Assembly: GCA_031216445.1 (NCBI GenBank)
Contig: CM062219.1
Coordinates: 6,399,001 to 6,463,000, forward strand
Origin: Lateolabrax maculatus
Taxonomy: Eukaryota > Chordata > Actinopteri > Acropomatiformes > Lateolabracidae
Direction: 5' to 3'
DNA: 64,000 nucleotides
This document shows positions 44,901 to 52,270 of this stretch, in pieces. Within the stretch, counting starts at the first letter, position 1, and every line of letters starts with the position of its first letter. The notes under the pieces were generated by a model. That model worked only from the letters and a program-made list of their open reading frames with translations, ran no database searches and was not told the DNA's origin. Both the position numbers and the translations under genes were made by a program.

Positions 44901-47629
44901 GATGGCGGCCACAATAACAGCTTTGTGGAGAAGGAGGAGGGTGGTGGGAGAGTTTCTGTGTGCGAGTGTGTGCACACGTGCGGAGGTCTGTGTGTGTGTG
45001 GAGTGTGCAGATTAGATATTGTGAATCGGTGGCCCTGGGCTAGCAGACCAGAGAAGCGCCTGCCATGACCACATGCCCTGAGGGTAAACCAGGCCACCTC
45101 TGAGCTTCTTTGCAAAATGGATAAAAAAAAAAATAATGCCACAACTGGAAATAAAAATAAAAATGCTTTGAGTTAAAAAAAACAAAACCTTCTCGGTCTC
45201 CCCGCAGGACTGTCTATGAGTAAATCCTAGAAACTGACATCCTCTTTTCACCTTATCTTTTGTCTTCAACAACAATATTCGAGGTGAATCAGCTAGCTCA
45301 CAGACTTACATGTAGATCAGCCAAAGGGAATATGTTACCGTATTAAGTGTCTCACCCACAAACTATTAACATCCATCCATAGCCTAAACAAATAGTCCAC
45401 AATCTGGCTCGCTGTCTGTTCCCACTTGTTTGCCTTCAAATTTCTGCACTTTATTCCAATTAATCTCACTCTCTTGACATCCAATCCAATTACATTTCAC
45501 AGCCATCTGGCTTTCTAATGGAGATCATAAGCGGGTAAGGTGGGGGTGGAGTGGAGGTGGGGGTGGGTGGATCCATTCAGAAAGCAGGAGACAAGCCTTT
45601 TGGAAAGGGGTGGGGGCGGTCTGGGGTTGGAAAGGGGGGGGGGGGGGGTATGGCAGGGGTTTGGTGTGTGTTGTGGTGTTTGGGGTGGCTGTGGCATGAT
45701 GGGAAGCCCTACTCAGATTAGTCACACAGCATTATTCTGACTGCAGGACAATGGGTGACGGGCGGCGGGCGAGCCCCAGCTGTCGCCCATGAAAGGGCAG
45801 AAAAACAAGATTTAGGACTGGACGCGTCCTCTCACTTTGCTGGTGAAGGGGTCTTGCATTCATTAACGGGCCCACTGATGTGGTGGTGGTTGTGGTGGGG
45901 GGGGGGGGGCTTTTGTCCAGCTACCCCTCTCTCACCTCTCTAGAACCGCACTCTCTTTTTATTTCTTCACTTCTTAAACTCTTTTCTTTTTAGGGAATAC
46001 GTGCAGCCTAACAGAGCAATGTGGCTCCCGGAGGGGTACAGGAGCACACCAGCTCAGAAAAAAAAACTCAAGGGCCTCTGGTTGCTGGGCACAGGGCCCA
46101 CTCAAAGGCTGGAATGAAAGGGGGGATATGTGGCCCCCTTTCTTTCCAACCAAAAAGCACTTTCAAGTACCAAAATTACACTACACCGCACTTCTGCACA
46201 AATTCCAAAACAGAGCAACAAACACAACATAAATAGCCAATAGGAAATACTAATATTTTACGATGGTCTGCAGTGCAACATCTGGTGCATCACATGTTGC
46301 CGCTTTTTAGTCTTCTCCTTACTTACTTGCATTCTCCATTTCCATTGGAGGTGGCTTCACACCAACCTCCATTCAGGCATGATTCAGTGGGCAGGGAGCA
46401 TTTTAGACCTGTTGAGCACATGAAAAATATTAAAAATCAACATAAACTCACAAAGCATACCCTGTGTGTGGAGTCCATACTGTTAAACAAGGTGTTAACA
46501 AGGATCAGCTGAAATGATTGGTGGGGAATTATTCAGCAGTGGAATTTTTAATATACATTTATTCGGAGGAATTCATTTTTTAATGCACACACGCCTACAC
46601 CTCCTGAAGTTTAATTGATTTGTTACACAGTCGCCCGTGGGGGATATTGGGAAGCCTGTGGACACCGGTGAGGCCAGGGCGCGTGGTGCGTGGCTTTTTT
46701 TTTGAGGGGGGGGGGGGGGGGAGCGCACGCTTTTGCGGGGGAAAGCGCAGCAGCTGCGGGGCTCAGATGCGGAACAAAAGAAATCAGAGTCCAGCACGAG
46801 CCATAAAACACTCTCCTCGGGCATTGTTTACCGGCAGACGGGAATAACAGCACCTCGTCCACCCCCACACCCCCCCACCCCCCACTCACGACACTCTCCC
46901 ACACATGCAGACAAAAGGTGCCCCCCCCCCCCCCCTCCGTCCCCCTCCGCGTCCCCCCTGCCCCAACACACGCACCAGCATCCCATTATCTCCCATGTTA
47001 TTTAAAACCGGTTCTCAGAGCAATTTAAAGGTTTGTCCAAGCCCACATCCAAATGTTGTTTTTTAACAGAGTATAACCAATAAAAATGTGGTTAGAATAA
47101 AAACAGCCAATAAAGTTAAGGATGTGTGGTCCACATAGTAAGTTTTTGACAATTAACTGTTGCATTATTGAACGCGCAAGGCCGGTTCCAGCAGTGTGAC
47201 CGGTGTGACTGTGCAGACAAAGTGAGCCAAACAGTTAACTTGTGCAAAAGAACTTTGACGAGCGCACACTGGGAAAGTCCGCAGCCAGGCGCACCGCAGC
47301 GTTTGGCCCCGGCACTTGTGTAGTGAATTCATTCCCACGACCAAGAAACGAGAGAGAGAGAGAGAAAAAAAAAGAACTCAATAAAAGCTCCTAAGAGATT
47401 TACAAGAATTCACCAGTTTGCAATCTGTGAACTCAAACTTTTACAGCCGCTAAAGTCGCCTGGAACTGATGAAATGAATTATTAAACATCCAGCAACTTC
47501 TTCAAAGCCTCATCATCCATGCCCCGCGGCTTCTGACTCCTCCACAAACACACAACAGAGGGACATTTTACCTTGTGAGACGACGATTGCAGGAATCAGA
47601 AATGTTAGTTTCACAAAGAAACGATACAT
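25660..47629 (-). CDS. notch1: notch1, Notch receptor 1 (complete, 34 coding exons)
   Basis: Single-pass receptor for Delta and Jagged ligands on neighbouring cells; cleavage frees the intracellular domain to act with RBPJ and Mastermind in the nucleus. Thirty-four exons, the same number as human NOTCH1, join in frame to 7437 nt, 2478 residues. Order: signal peptide (1-19), 36 EGF repeats (about 22-1426), three LNR repeats (about 1445-1570), HD domain with furin S1 site RKRR/EL (after 1667), likely S2 site IEA/VT (after 1722), TM segment about 1738-1757 with S3 Gly1754/Val1755, basic stop SRKRRR, RAM motif LWFP, ankyrin repeats (about 1880-2110), C-terminal tail with poly-basic segments, FLTPSPGSP, QWSSSSPHS and WSEGISSPP, ending IPDQFK. 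All introns are GT-AG except intron 33, which reads GC-AG. Whether this is notch1a or notch1b cannot be decided here. Confidence 0.97.
27030..27127 (-). CDS. notch1: notch1 exon 33 (ankyrin)
   Basis: 98 nt; GKSALHWAAAVNNVEAAMVL then LKNGANKDMQDNK. The following donor reads GCATGT (27024-27029), so the intron begins GC rather than GT. Confidence 0.95.
27228..27375 (-). CDS. notch1: notch1 exon 32 (ankyrin)
   Basis: 148 nt; ILIRNRATDLDARMHDGTTP through INCHADANATDDS. Confidence 0.96.
27484..27782 (-). CDS. notch1: notch1 exon 31 (ankyrin)
   Basis: 299 nt; GFTPLMIASCSGGGLETGNS through HAAVSADAQGVFQ. Confidence 0.97.
27924..28086 (-). CDS. notch1: notch1 exon 30 (RAM-ankyrin linker)
   Basis: 163 nt; DRTDHRKWTQQHLDAADLR then DCMDVNVRGP. 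Confidence 0.96.
28196..28280 (-). CDS. notch1: notch1 exon 29 (intracellular linker)
   Basis: 85 nt; PMKNSDINLMDDNQNEW then the acidic DDEDPDCRRFR. Confidence 0.94.
28429..28642 (-). CDS. notch1: notch1 exon 28 (transmembrane, RAM)
   Basis: 214 nt; TM helix containing GLAALGFVCLGVLV with the Gly/Val S3 site, then SRKRRREHGQLWFPEGFKV. Confidence 0.97.
28767..28912 (-). CDS. notch1: notch1 exon 27 (HD C-terminal half, S2)
   Basis: 146 nt; SIVYLEIDNRQC, then FQSATDVAAFLGALASSGNL and VPYIEAVT with the Ala/Val S2 position. Confidence 0.96.
29061..29501 (-). CDS. notch1: notch1 exon 26 (LNR-C, HD N-terminal half, S1)
   Basis: 441 nt; CKDHYADGHCDQGCNNAEC, HTNVVFRRDAKGEPMIFPYY, and furin site SPRKRRELDP. 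Confidence 0.97.
29634..30205 (-). CDS. notch1: notch1 exon 25 (EGF34 end, EGF35-36, LNR-A/B)
   Basis: 572 nt; ends of the EGF array, LLCHILDYSF linker, then two LNR cysteine clusters including CNNHACGWDGGDCSLNF. Confidence 0.97.
30325..30437 (-). CDS. notch1: notch1 exon 24 (EGF33 end, EGF34)
   Basis: 113 nt; GCKGRPCKNGGSCAVASNTP. Confidence 0.96.
30544..30801 (-). CDS. notch1: notch1 exon 23 (EGF31 end, EGF32, EGF33 part)
   Basis: 258 nt; contains KCFNNGKCVDRIGGYQCMCP and DVNECLSDPCDPRGSYNC. Confidence 0.96.
30893..31025 (-). CDS. notch1: notch1 exon 22 (EGF30 end, EGF31)
   Basis: 133 nt; CVPGYHGVNCSKEINEC onward. Confidence 0.96.
31163..31347 (-). CDS. notch1: notch1 exon 21 (EGF29, EGF30 part)
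   Basis: 185 nt; STHYCRCQAGYTGSYCQEQV then DECSPNPCQNGAVC. Confidence 0.96.
31471..31624 (-). CDS. notch1: notch1 exon 20 (EGF28, EGF29 part)
   Basis: 154 nt; NLVRWCDSSPCKNGGSCWQQ through PSVSCEVAAKQQ. Confidence 0.96.
31734..31935 (-). CDS. notch1: notch1 exon 19 (EGF26-27)
   Basis: 202 nt; SCFNGGTCVDGINAFTC and DINECDSKPCLNGGTC. Confidence 0.96.
32057..32285 (-). CDS. notch1: notch1 exon 18 (EGF24-25)
   Basis: 229 nt; PCSNGGLCRDGINSFTC and DINECESNPCRNGANC. Confidence 0.96.
32386..32538 (-). CDS. notch1: notch1 exon 17 (EGF22 end, EGF23)
   Basis: 153 nt; DINECVKSPCRNSAIC through DTDDCKP. Confidence 0.95.
32658..32777 (-). CDS. notch1: notch1 exon 16 (EGF21 end, EGF22)
   Basis: 120 nt; CSPRPCKNGGIC through CPEGWQ. 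Confidence 0.95.
32778..33385 (-). other. notch1: notch1 intron 15 (608 bp)
   Basis: No exon. Contains a perfect 14-bp inverted repeat with ETS-like sites at 32999-33044. Confidence 0.7.
32999..33044. repeat. Perfect 14-bp inverted repeat with ETS-like sites
   Basis: CTTCCTGTTTCCTG at 32999-33012 and its exact reverse complement at 33031-33044; the 18-base loop holds the 10-bp palindrome TGTGATCACA (33019-33028). Confidence 0.93.
33386..33499 (-). CDS. notch1: notch1 exon 15 (EGF20 end, EGF21)
   Basis: 114 nt; NINECASNPCLNQGTC through CLLPYT. Confidence 0.96.
33623..33768 (-). CDS. notch1: notch1 exon 14 (EGF19 end, EGF20)
   Basis: 146 nt; NNNECESNPCMNGGTCKDMT. The acceptor (GAAG, 33769-33772) has a weak pyrimidine tract, but the frame fits both neighbours exactly. 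Confidence 0.94.
33883..34075 (-). CDS. notch1: notch1 exon 13 (EGF17 end, EGF18-19)
   Basis: 193 nt; NIDECAINPCHNGGTCVDGI and QVDECGSNPCIHGRC. Confidence 0.96.
34076..35308 (-). other. notch1: notch1 intron 12 (1233 bp)
   Basis: No exon. Contains a 16-base G run (34429-34444) and GC-rich low-complexity sequence. Confidence 0.65.
35309..35419 (-). CDS. notch1: notch1 exon 12 (EGF16 end, EGF17)
   Basis: 111 nt; NLDDCKSKPCDYGRCIDKIN. Confidence 0.96.
35525..35758 (-). CDS. notch1: notch1 exon 11 (EGF14 end, EGF15-16)
   Basis: 234 nt; DINECYSDPCHYGTC and NINECVSQPCKNGGTC. Confidence 0.96.
35860..35973 (-). CDS. notch1: notch1 exon 10 (EGF13 end, EGF14)
   Basis: 114 nt; DIDECASTPCKNGAKC. Confidence 0.96.
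35974..36616 (-). other. notch1: notch1 intron 9 (643 bp)
   Basis: No exon, repeat or other feature recognised. Confidence 0.6.
36617..36730 (-). CDS. notch1: notch1 exon 9 (EGF12 end, EGF13)
   Basis: 114 nt; NTDECASQPCLNNGKC. Confidence 0.96.
36881..37066 (-). CDS. notch1: notch1 exon 8 (EGF11-12, ligand-binding core)
   Basis: 186 nt; EGF11-12 carry the known ligand-contact surface. EGF12 CHNDATC keeps the Thr that is O-fucosylated in other Notch1 proteins. Confidence 0.97.
37156..37311 (-). CDS. notch1: notch1 exon 7 (EGF9 end, EGF10, EGF11 part)
   Basis: 156 nt; DDACISNPCQKGSNC and DIDECSL. Confidence 0.96.
37435..37668 (-). CDS. notch1: notch1 exon 6 (EGF7 end, EGF8-9)
   Basis: 234 nt; CQNGGTCHDTHGSYHC and NIDDCASAACYHGATC. 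Confidence 0.96.
37801..37923 (-). CDS. notch1: notch1 exon 5 (EGF6 end, EGF7)
   Basis: 123 nt; NIDDCPGHNCQNGGVC. Confidence 0.96.
37924..38944 (-). other. notch1: notch1 intron 4 (1021 bp)
   Basis: No exon or recognisable repeat; mixed composition. Confidence 0.6.
38945..39283 (-). CDS. notch1: notch1 exon 4 (EGF3 end to EGF6 part)
   Basis: 339 nt; NPCASNPCANGGQC, VNECAQTPSPCFNGGVC and CSPSPCHNGGTC. Confidence 0.96.
39381..39643 (-). CDS. notch1: notch1 exon 3 (EGF1 end, EGF2, EGF3)
   Basis: 263 nt; CSPSPCRNGGECRAV and CMSSPCRNGGTC. Confidence 0.96.
40525..40551. repeat. C27 homopolymer
   Basis: Twenty-seven consecutive C on plus, so G27 in the notch1 pre-mRNA. Confidence 0.9.
41154..41178. 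repeat. (GT)n microsatellite
   Basis: About 12 GT units in notch1 intron 2. Confidence 0.9.
43813..43849. repeat. (GTT)n trinucleotide repeat
   Basis: GTT repeat with one GCT interruption in notch1 intron 2. Confidence 0.85.
44780..44945. promoter_or_regulatory. Possible enhancer in notch1 intron 2 (block A)
   Basis: Non-repetitive block with GATTAATGAG (homeodomain-like), CTTATCC (GATA-like), TTTTTAATTGG and ACAATAACAGCTTTGTGG (SOX-like). Inference from motif density only; a conserved intron 2 enhancer is known for mammalian Notch1. Confidence 0.3.
45690..45885. promoter_or_regulatory. Possible enhancer in notch1 intron 2 (block B)
   Basis: Contains GGACAATGGGTG (SOX-like), CCAGCTGTC (E-box) and GCATTCATTAACGGGCCC. 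Non-repetitive between two G runs. Inference only. Confidence 0.3.
46327..46408 (-). CDS. notch1: notch1 exon 2 (EGF1 part)
   Basis: 82 nt; LKCSLPTESCLNGGWCEATS. Confidence 0.95.
46409..47571 (-). other. notch1: notch1 intron 1 (1163 bp)
   Basis: GC-rich with a G16 run (46706-46721) and a C16 run (46921-46936). No exon. Confidence 0.65.
47572..47629 (-). CDS. notch1: notch1 exon 1 (start codon, signal peptide)
   Basis: ATG at 47627-47629. Encodes MYRFFVKLTFLIPAIVVSQ, with a basic residue then a hydrophobic core, a good signal peptide; donor GTAAAA. Cleavage is expected near SQG. This ATG is chosen because it alone gives a signal peptide in frame with EGF1. Confidence 0.93.
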
Positions 47630-47981
47630 TCCTCTTCTTCAACTTCACAGACGTCGTTGACTCCCGCGTAGGGTTCGCATAGATCCGCAGGTCGGTACAC
47701 TCCAGGTGTTGGCTTGAAATAAATATCCTTTGCAAAAAAAAAAGAAGAGGAAAAATCCAACAGAGACAGAGGGAAAGTCTTCAAGAGGACTCTGCGGGAC
47801 TCATAGATGTTGACCTGGTGCTCTCCGAGTTCTCAATGAAATCTGCAGGCAACTCTACAAGTTCCTCCCACTCTTCTCCCCCCCCCCCCCCCCTCCTCCT
47901 CCTCCTCCCCCTCCTCAGGCCAGATAAAAGCTCTCTCTCTCTCTCTGTCTATCTCTCTCTCTCTCTCTCTCTCTCTGTCTA

Positions 47982-48028
<47 letters not shown>

Positions 48029-48061
48029 ATCTGTCTCTCTCTCTCTCTCTCTCTCTGTCTA

Positions 48062-48107
<46 letters not shown>

Positions 48108-48120
48108 CATGCTGTAGGAG
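47630..48120 (-). promoter_or_regulatory. notch1: notch1 5'UTR and proximal promoter region
   Basis: Directly upstream of the ATG. Contains a purine-rich stretch on the coding strand: a C16 run followed by a CCT tract (47878-47915) and the long CT microsatellite. No TATA box at a convincing position; the transcription start is not resolved. Confidence 0.45.
47930..48106. repeat. Long (CT)n microsatellite with periodic GTCTAT interruptions
   Basis: About 177 bp of CT repeat broken by GTCTAT at 47947, 47977, 48025 and 48057 (spacing 30, 48, 32). On the notch1 sense strand it is a GA tract, 300-480 bp before the ATG. Confidence 0.95.
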
Positions 48121-48129
48121 GAACAAACA

Positions 48130-48915
48130 CTTGTTCCCTCTCACTGACCAATAGTAGAATAACTGAGTACATTTACTCAAGTACAAGGTCCTTATACTTC
48201 ATATTTCCATCTTCTGCCATACTTTACAGATACTCTTCAACAATTGGGAGGGAGACACTGTACTTTTTATTCCACTGCATCTATCTTGCACTTTTATATT
48301 GTTATTTTACAAATTAAGATTTAACATATATGGTAAGTTTATAGAATATGATGCACTGTTTTTTTTTACCTACCAATAGTACATTACATACTTAAAACTA
48401 GCTCCACCTTGTCCAAACACAGCAGAAAAATGCTACTTAAACATTCATCAGTAATAAAAATCAAATAATAATGCAATAATATTATAGTACTCACAGGCCA
48501 TTTTCCTGCGTAGAATACTTATTGCTTATGATACTTGTGTACTTTTACTTTTTAGTAACATTTTTTATTTTTTATTTTTGCAGGACTTGCAATGGAGTAT
48601 TTTTACACTGTAGTACTTTTTAGAGGTACTTGTTTATTACTTCCAAGAAGAAAAAGAGGAATTACTTTCATTTCATTTGGGGGAAATTCCATTTTTTCAT
48701 TTATGAGTTCGACTAGCTACAACCGTATAATTAGTTTTGCACTTTTATGGATCAATAATGATAATGTAATTTATAATAATATCACACTAACAGCCACCAT
48801 TCAGCTGCATAACAAGTACTTTTACTTTTGATACTTCAAGTACCTTTTGCTGATAATAGTTATGTACTTTTACTTGTAATAAAAAGTAAGTGAGTAATAC
48901 TTCTACCACTGACAT
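48130..48915. mobile_element. Teleost interspersed repeat (DNA-transposon-like)
   Basis: Begins ACCAATAGTAGAATAACTGAGTACATTTACTCAAGTAC and ends GTGAGTAATACTTCTACCACTGAC, with ACTTTTACTT and GGAGTATTTTTACACTGTAGTA inside. The two ends are rough inverted copies. I recognise this as a high-copy percomorph repeat; its formal class is uncertain. It sits about 0.5 kb upstream of notch1. Confidence 0.6.
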
Positions 48916-49525
48916 TAAGGCGGAGAATTATATTCTGTGCAAAGTCAAAATCTAAAGGTACAACTGTAGAAGGCAGTCTATTACATCTGGTCTCCACACG
49001 CCACACGCCACACTTGTGCATCTGATGTGAGAATACCACTCGTCATGTATCTGCTTGGAATTTGATAGTTGTGATTCCGAACCAAAAAAATCTTAATTTG
49101 GAGAAATAATGACATATTTCAGTTCCTCTTACAGTTTCATTCTCACGTCATAACTCGCTGCGTGGATCTGCGTCCAGCAGAATCTCTGAAGGACGTGACT
49201 ACTTGTGTAATCTTTCCAGTGAAGTCTTTCCACAAAGCATTCCAAAGCATGATATTACATTCTTTTTCTATAGTATTTCAGTTACAACATACAGTATTGC
49301 ACTGACACATATAATGCATGTCTCTGCCAGATTCCTATTATTTCTTTTTTTTTTTTTCCTCTCTCTCGGGGCGAGTGAAACTGTCAGGGAGTAGCTGCAG
49401 AGTTTCAGCACCCCAGGGCAAAGATTACTTTATTATGAAGCCCACGCACATGCTGGTCCTTCTGTTGGTGTGGCTGCCAAATGGGCCTCCGCCAAAAGGG
49501 GCTAGGTCTCTTGAGGTGCATGTAG

Positions 49526-49533
49526 TGTGGGAA
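49526..49533 (+). promoter_or_regulatory. RBPJ-like motif
   Basis: TGTGGGAA fits the RBPJ/Su(H) consensus, about 1.9 kb upstream of the notch1 ATG. Single short motif, could be chance. Confidence 0.25.
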
Positions 49534-51159
49534 ACACCGGGAGAACCAAGAAGGAAAGAGGGAGTGTAAGCAATCAGCTACGAATTCGTTGCATAACAGA
49601 AAAGTAAATTTGAAGTGTTGAGAGAAGGTGTTGGATGTATGAAATAAAAAAGATGTGTATGGGCATGTAGTGTGATAGTAGGAAAACACCTGACCCACCG
49701 TGAGAAATGGCAAAACTATCAGGCACACACTCAGCTGAAGTCAGGCCTGCTGTTAACACATGCCCTCTTCCATCCTCAGTACACATAAGGTGTGGTTTGG
49801 TCTTTAAATCAGAAAGTGCTGATTTGTCAGAAGTTCTGGCAGAGCGTGCTGGCGTTTATCTGTCATGAAATCAGAGCTTGTGTTTTTGCTTGTGAGACTC
49901 TCTCTGACTTGAGATATTTATTTGTTTTGGGCTTGAAAATGTAAGGCCCTGAGAAAATGCTCTGTAAGGGATTCACAAGGTTGGAGAGGGAAGAGCCAAA
50001 GCTCGGAAAACAAACTCTATCAAAGCTTAATATAGAAACAAAACCCAGAGAGGTCGACACAAAGTGCAAGACAACAGAGTAATTTCTTTGAGATTAAATT
50101 TAAATGCGACTGCCCTCTGCAGTATGAACCCTGGCTGCTCTCTGCTGCAGAGTCTGACCCGGACATATTGCAATCCCCTAAACTCAGACTCCCTTCCTTC
50201 CTTCTCTACGAGCCGGAATGGTGCGGGGCCAGAGGTTACGATAAAAAGTAGCTCTCCTTGACAAGGACTACATGATGTCATCCTACTATCAGACCACAAA
50301 GTCTGACCAGAGCTGGAGGAATTATTCTAGGTTCACACCCAACCAGTTACAACAAAAAAGCACTAGACACATAGTACATAGTTGGACAAAGCAGTCACTG
50401 AACTGTTATTTAGTGTCCAGAAAACATGATTTCATTCTCTCTGAACTATGGCATCCAATTAAATTAATACTTCAGTATGGTTTTCTTTTATTGATTATTT
50501 AGTTATAAAAAAAACAGTTTTTGTCCTAGTTGAATACAAGTGCAGCTAAATAAGAATTAGCTTTAAATGTTTAATGTGATCTTGCTGACATTATAGTTCT
50601 TCTTTATATTTACAGACAAATTAGTTTGGATACCTCCCAGTCAACTTTTACTTTTTTCTATAAAAGTAGTAGAGGGTGAAAAAAATTAAAGTGTCAAACT
50701 TTCCAACTTACACTAATACAGAATATATTTGACAATACAGGTTTGACTTGATTTGATATGTGAATGTCACATTATTCCAAAGTTATTACAACAGTATCTG
50801 TTTAACCCATCACTTTAAATAACAAAATCAAAAGCAGTTAATCATGCATAAACACATTCATCACGCTTTGGACTCTTGTGGTTTTACAGAAATTAAGAGG
50901 ACATGATAGAATTTAAATAAATCTCCCTTTGCATGCAGGCATAACATACTGATAACTTGGATGTCCTTTTTTAAATGTAGGTGACTTTAAGTCATCCTTT
51001 GAATAAACAGTTAAAATTATGCCTTGTTTCCAGAAATTGAAGGTTTTCTCACCGCTACTGATTTTACAAAGGCAACATTTTCTAAAGGTTACACAATTCA
51101 CCAATAATTTAAAAACCATCATATTGATTTACAACCCGAAAACAATGCCTCTTCTACAG

Positions 51160-51540
51160 CAACGCTCAGAGAAAACAAAGGCTTGTGCCTAATCTGCTGT
51201 TGCTGAAGGTATTTCACACCTTTATCTTTGCCAGTCTGACGACCCAGTATTTACTAAAGGGCTTGGACTGAATTGGCTGCTGTTTGTTGGAAAACAACCC
51301 CTCTGTTGATTATTTGAAGAGAAGTGATTGGGAAAAGCGCACCACTTTATCAAGAGGAACACTGACCCCGCCTGTGGTGTGGAGCCTCTGTTTATTTTCT
51401 CTCTGAGGTATACGGTCCTGGATCAGAGAACAGAGGTCCTCAGGTGTCCCAATTATCACCTTTCGCTGATGGCCTTCACATTCAGTTTTTAGACAAGCCT
51501 CTCATATGCATGTAAGTCATGTTAATGTCAAACATGCCCA
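51160..51540. promoter_or_regulatory. Possible distal enhancer upstream of notch1
   Basis: Non-repetitive block with AAAACAAAGG (SOX/TCF-like), AATTATCACC (GATA-like) and CATATGCATG (POU-like). Inference from motif density only. Confidence 0.25.
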
Positions 51541-52248
51541 GACACTCAGTAATGAGAAAAGGATCAAGCACTTTGCCACATGTGCCTCACATCTAATCCC
51601 CAGTAGCAGGTCGGAACATGAAGACAGAGTTTATCATCTATGTGACAGTATGAGATTGCAGTGGAACCACACTTAACAGATGTATATTGCAGCGTATCTG
51701 AATATAGTTTTTTAATGTTTTAATCTTCATGAGATAAATACAAATATAAATAAAAGACTGATTTAGCCTCGCACTCCTATGACATTCACGATGTACAGTA
51801 ACCGGACATATCATGTTTTTTATGCTACTCATTCTTCTTCCTTGTCAAGACCTCATGCCTACATTTCCCTCAATGCAACTTGATCACAGAGAGTTTGGTT
51901 GGAGATTTGGATGTCTTATTCAAGCTGCTGATGTAGCCTTGTGGCCATGTTGTAGCCATGATAACAGACTTTGATGTGTAAAATCGTTGGAGTTCATCTT
52001 AAATGTTCATTGGCTACATGTATGTGTTTGCATGTGTATGAGTCTGTACGTCCACTGAATGGAACACAGGAAGGGCCCGGCTCCGTGCTGTCCTAGACAA
52101 GGCATACATACCTACACACACATACACACAAAACAACACCGTTATTTCGGGTCCTTCCCCCACCTATATAGCCCAGAGTGAGAATAGGGCAGGAAATGGG
52201 CTCTCATTCACAACCACGTGACAGAAAGGACAACTGGAGAAACACAGT

Positions 52249-52270
52249 CACACACACACACACACACACA
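52249..52270. repeat. (CA)n microsatellite
   Basis: About 11 CA units. Confidence 0.9.

Larger units (their letters stand above)
39644..46326 (-). other. notch1: notch1 intron 2 (6683 bp)
   Basis: Largest notch1 intron. Holds several long G/C homopolymers (C27 at 40525-40551, C16 at 44697-44712, G15 at 45634-45648, G13 at 45897-45909), a GT repeat (41154-41178), a GTT repeat near 43813-43849 and two motif-dense blocks that may be enhancers (44780-44945, 45690-45885). No exon found. Confidence 0.65.

Noticed and set aside
47818..48186. Open frames of Ser/Leu or Arg/Glu repeats on both strands
   Set aside because: Translations of the CT/GA microsatellite, not genes.
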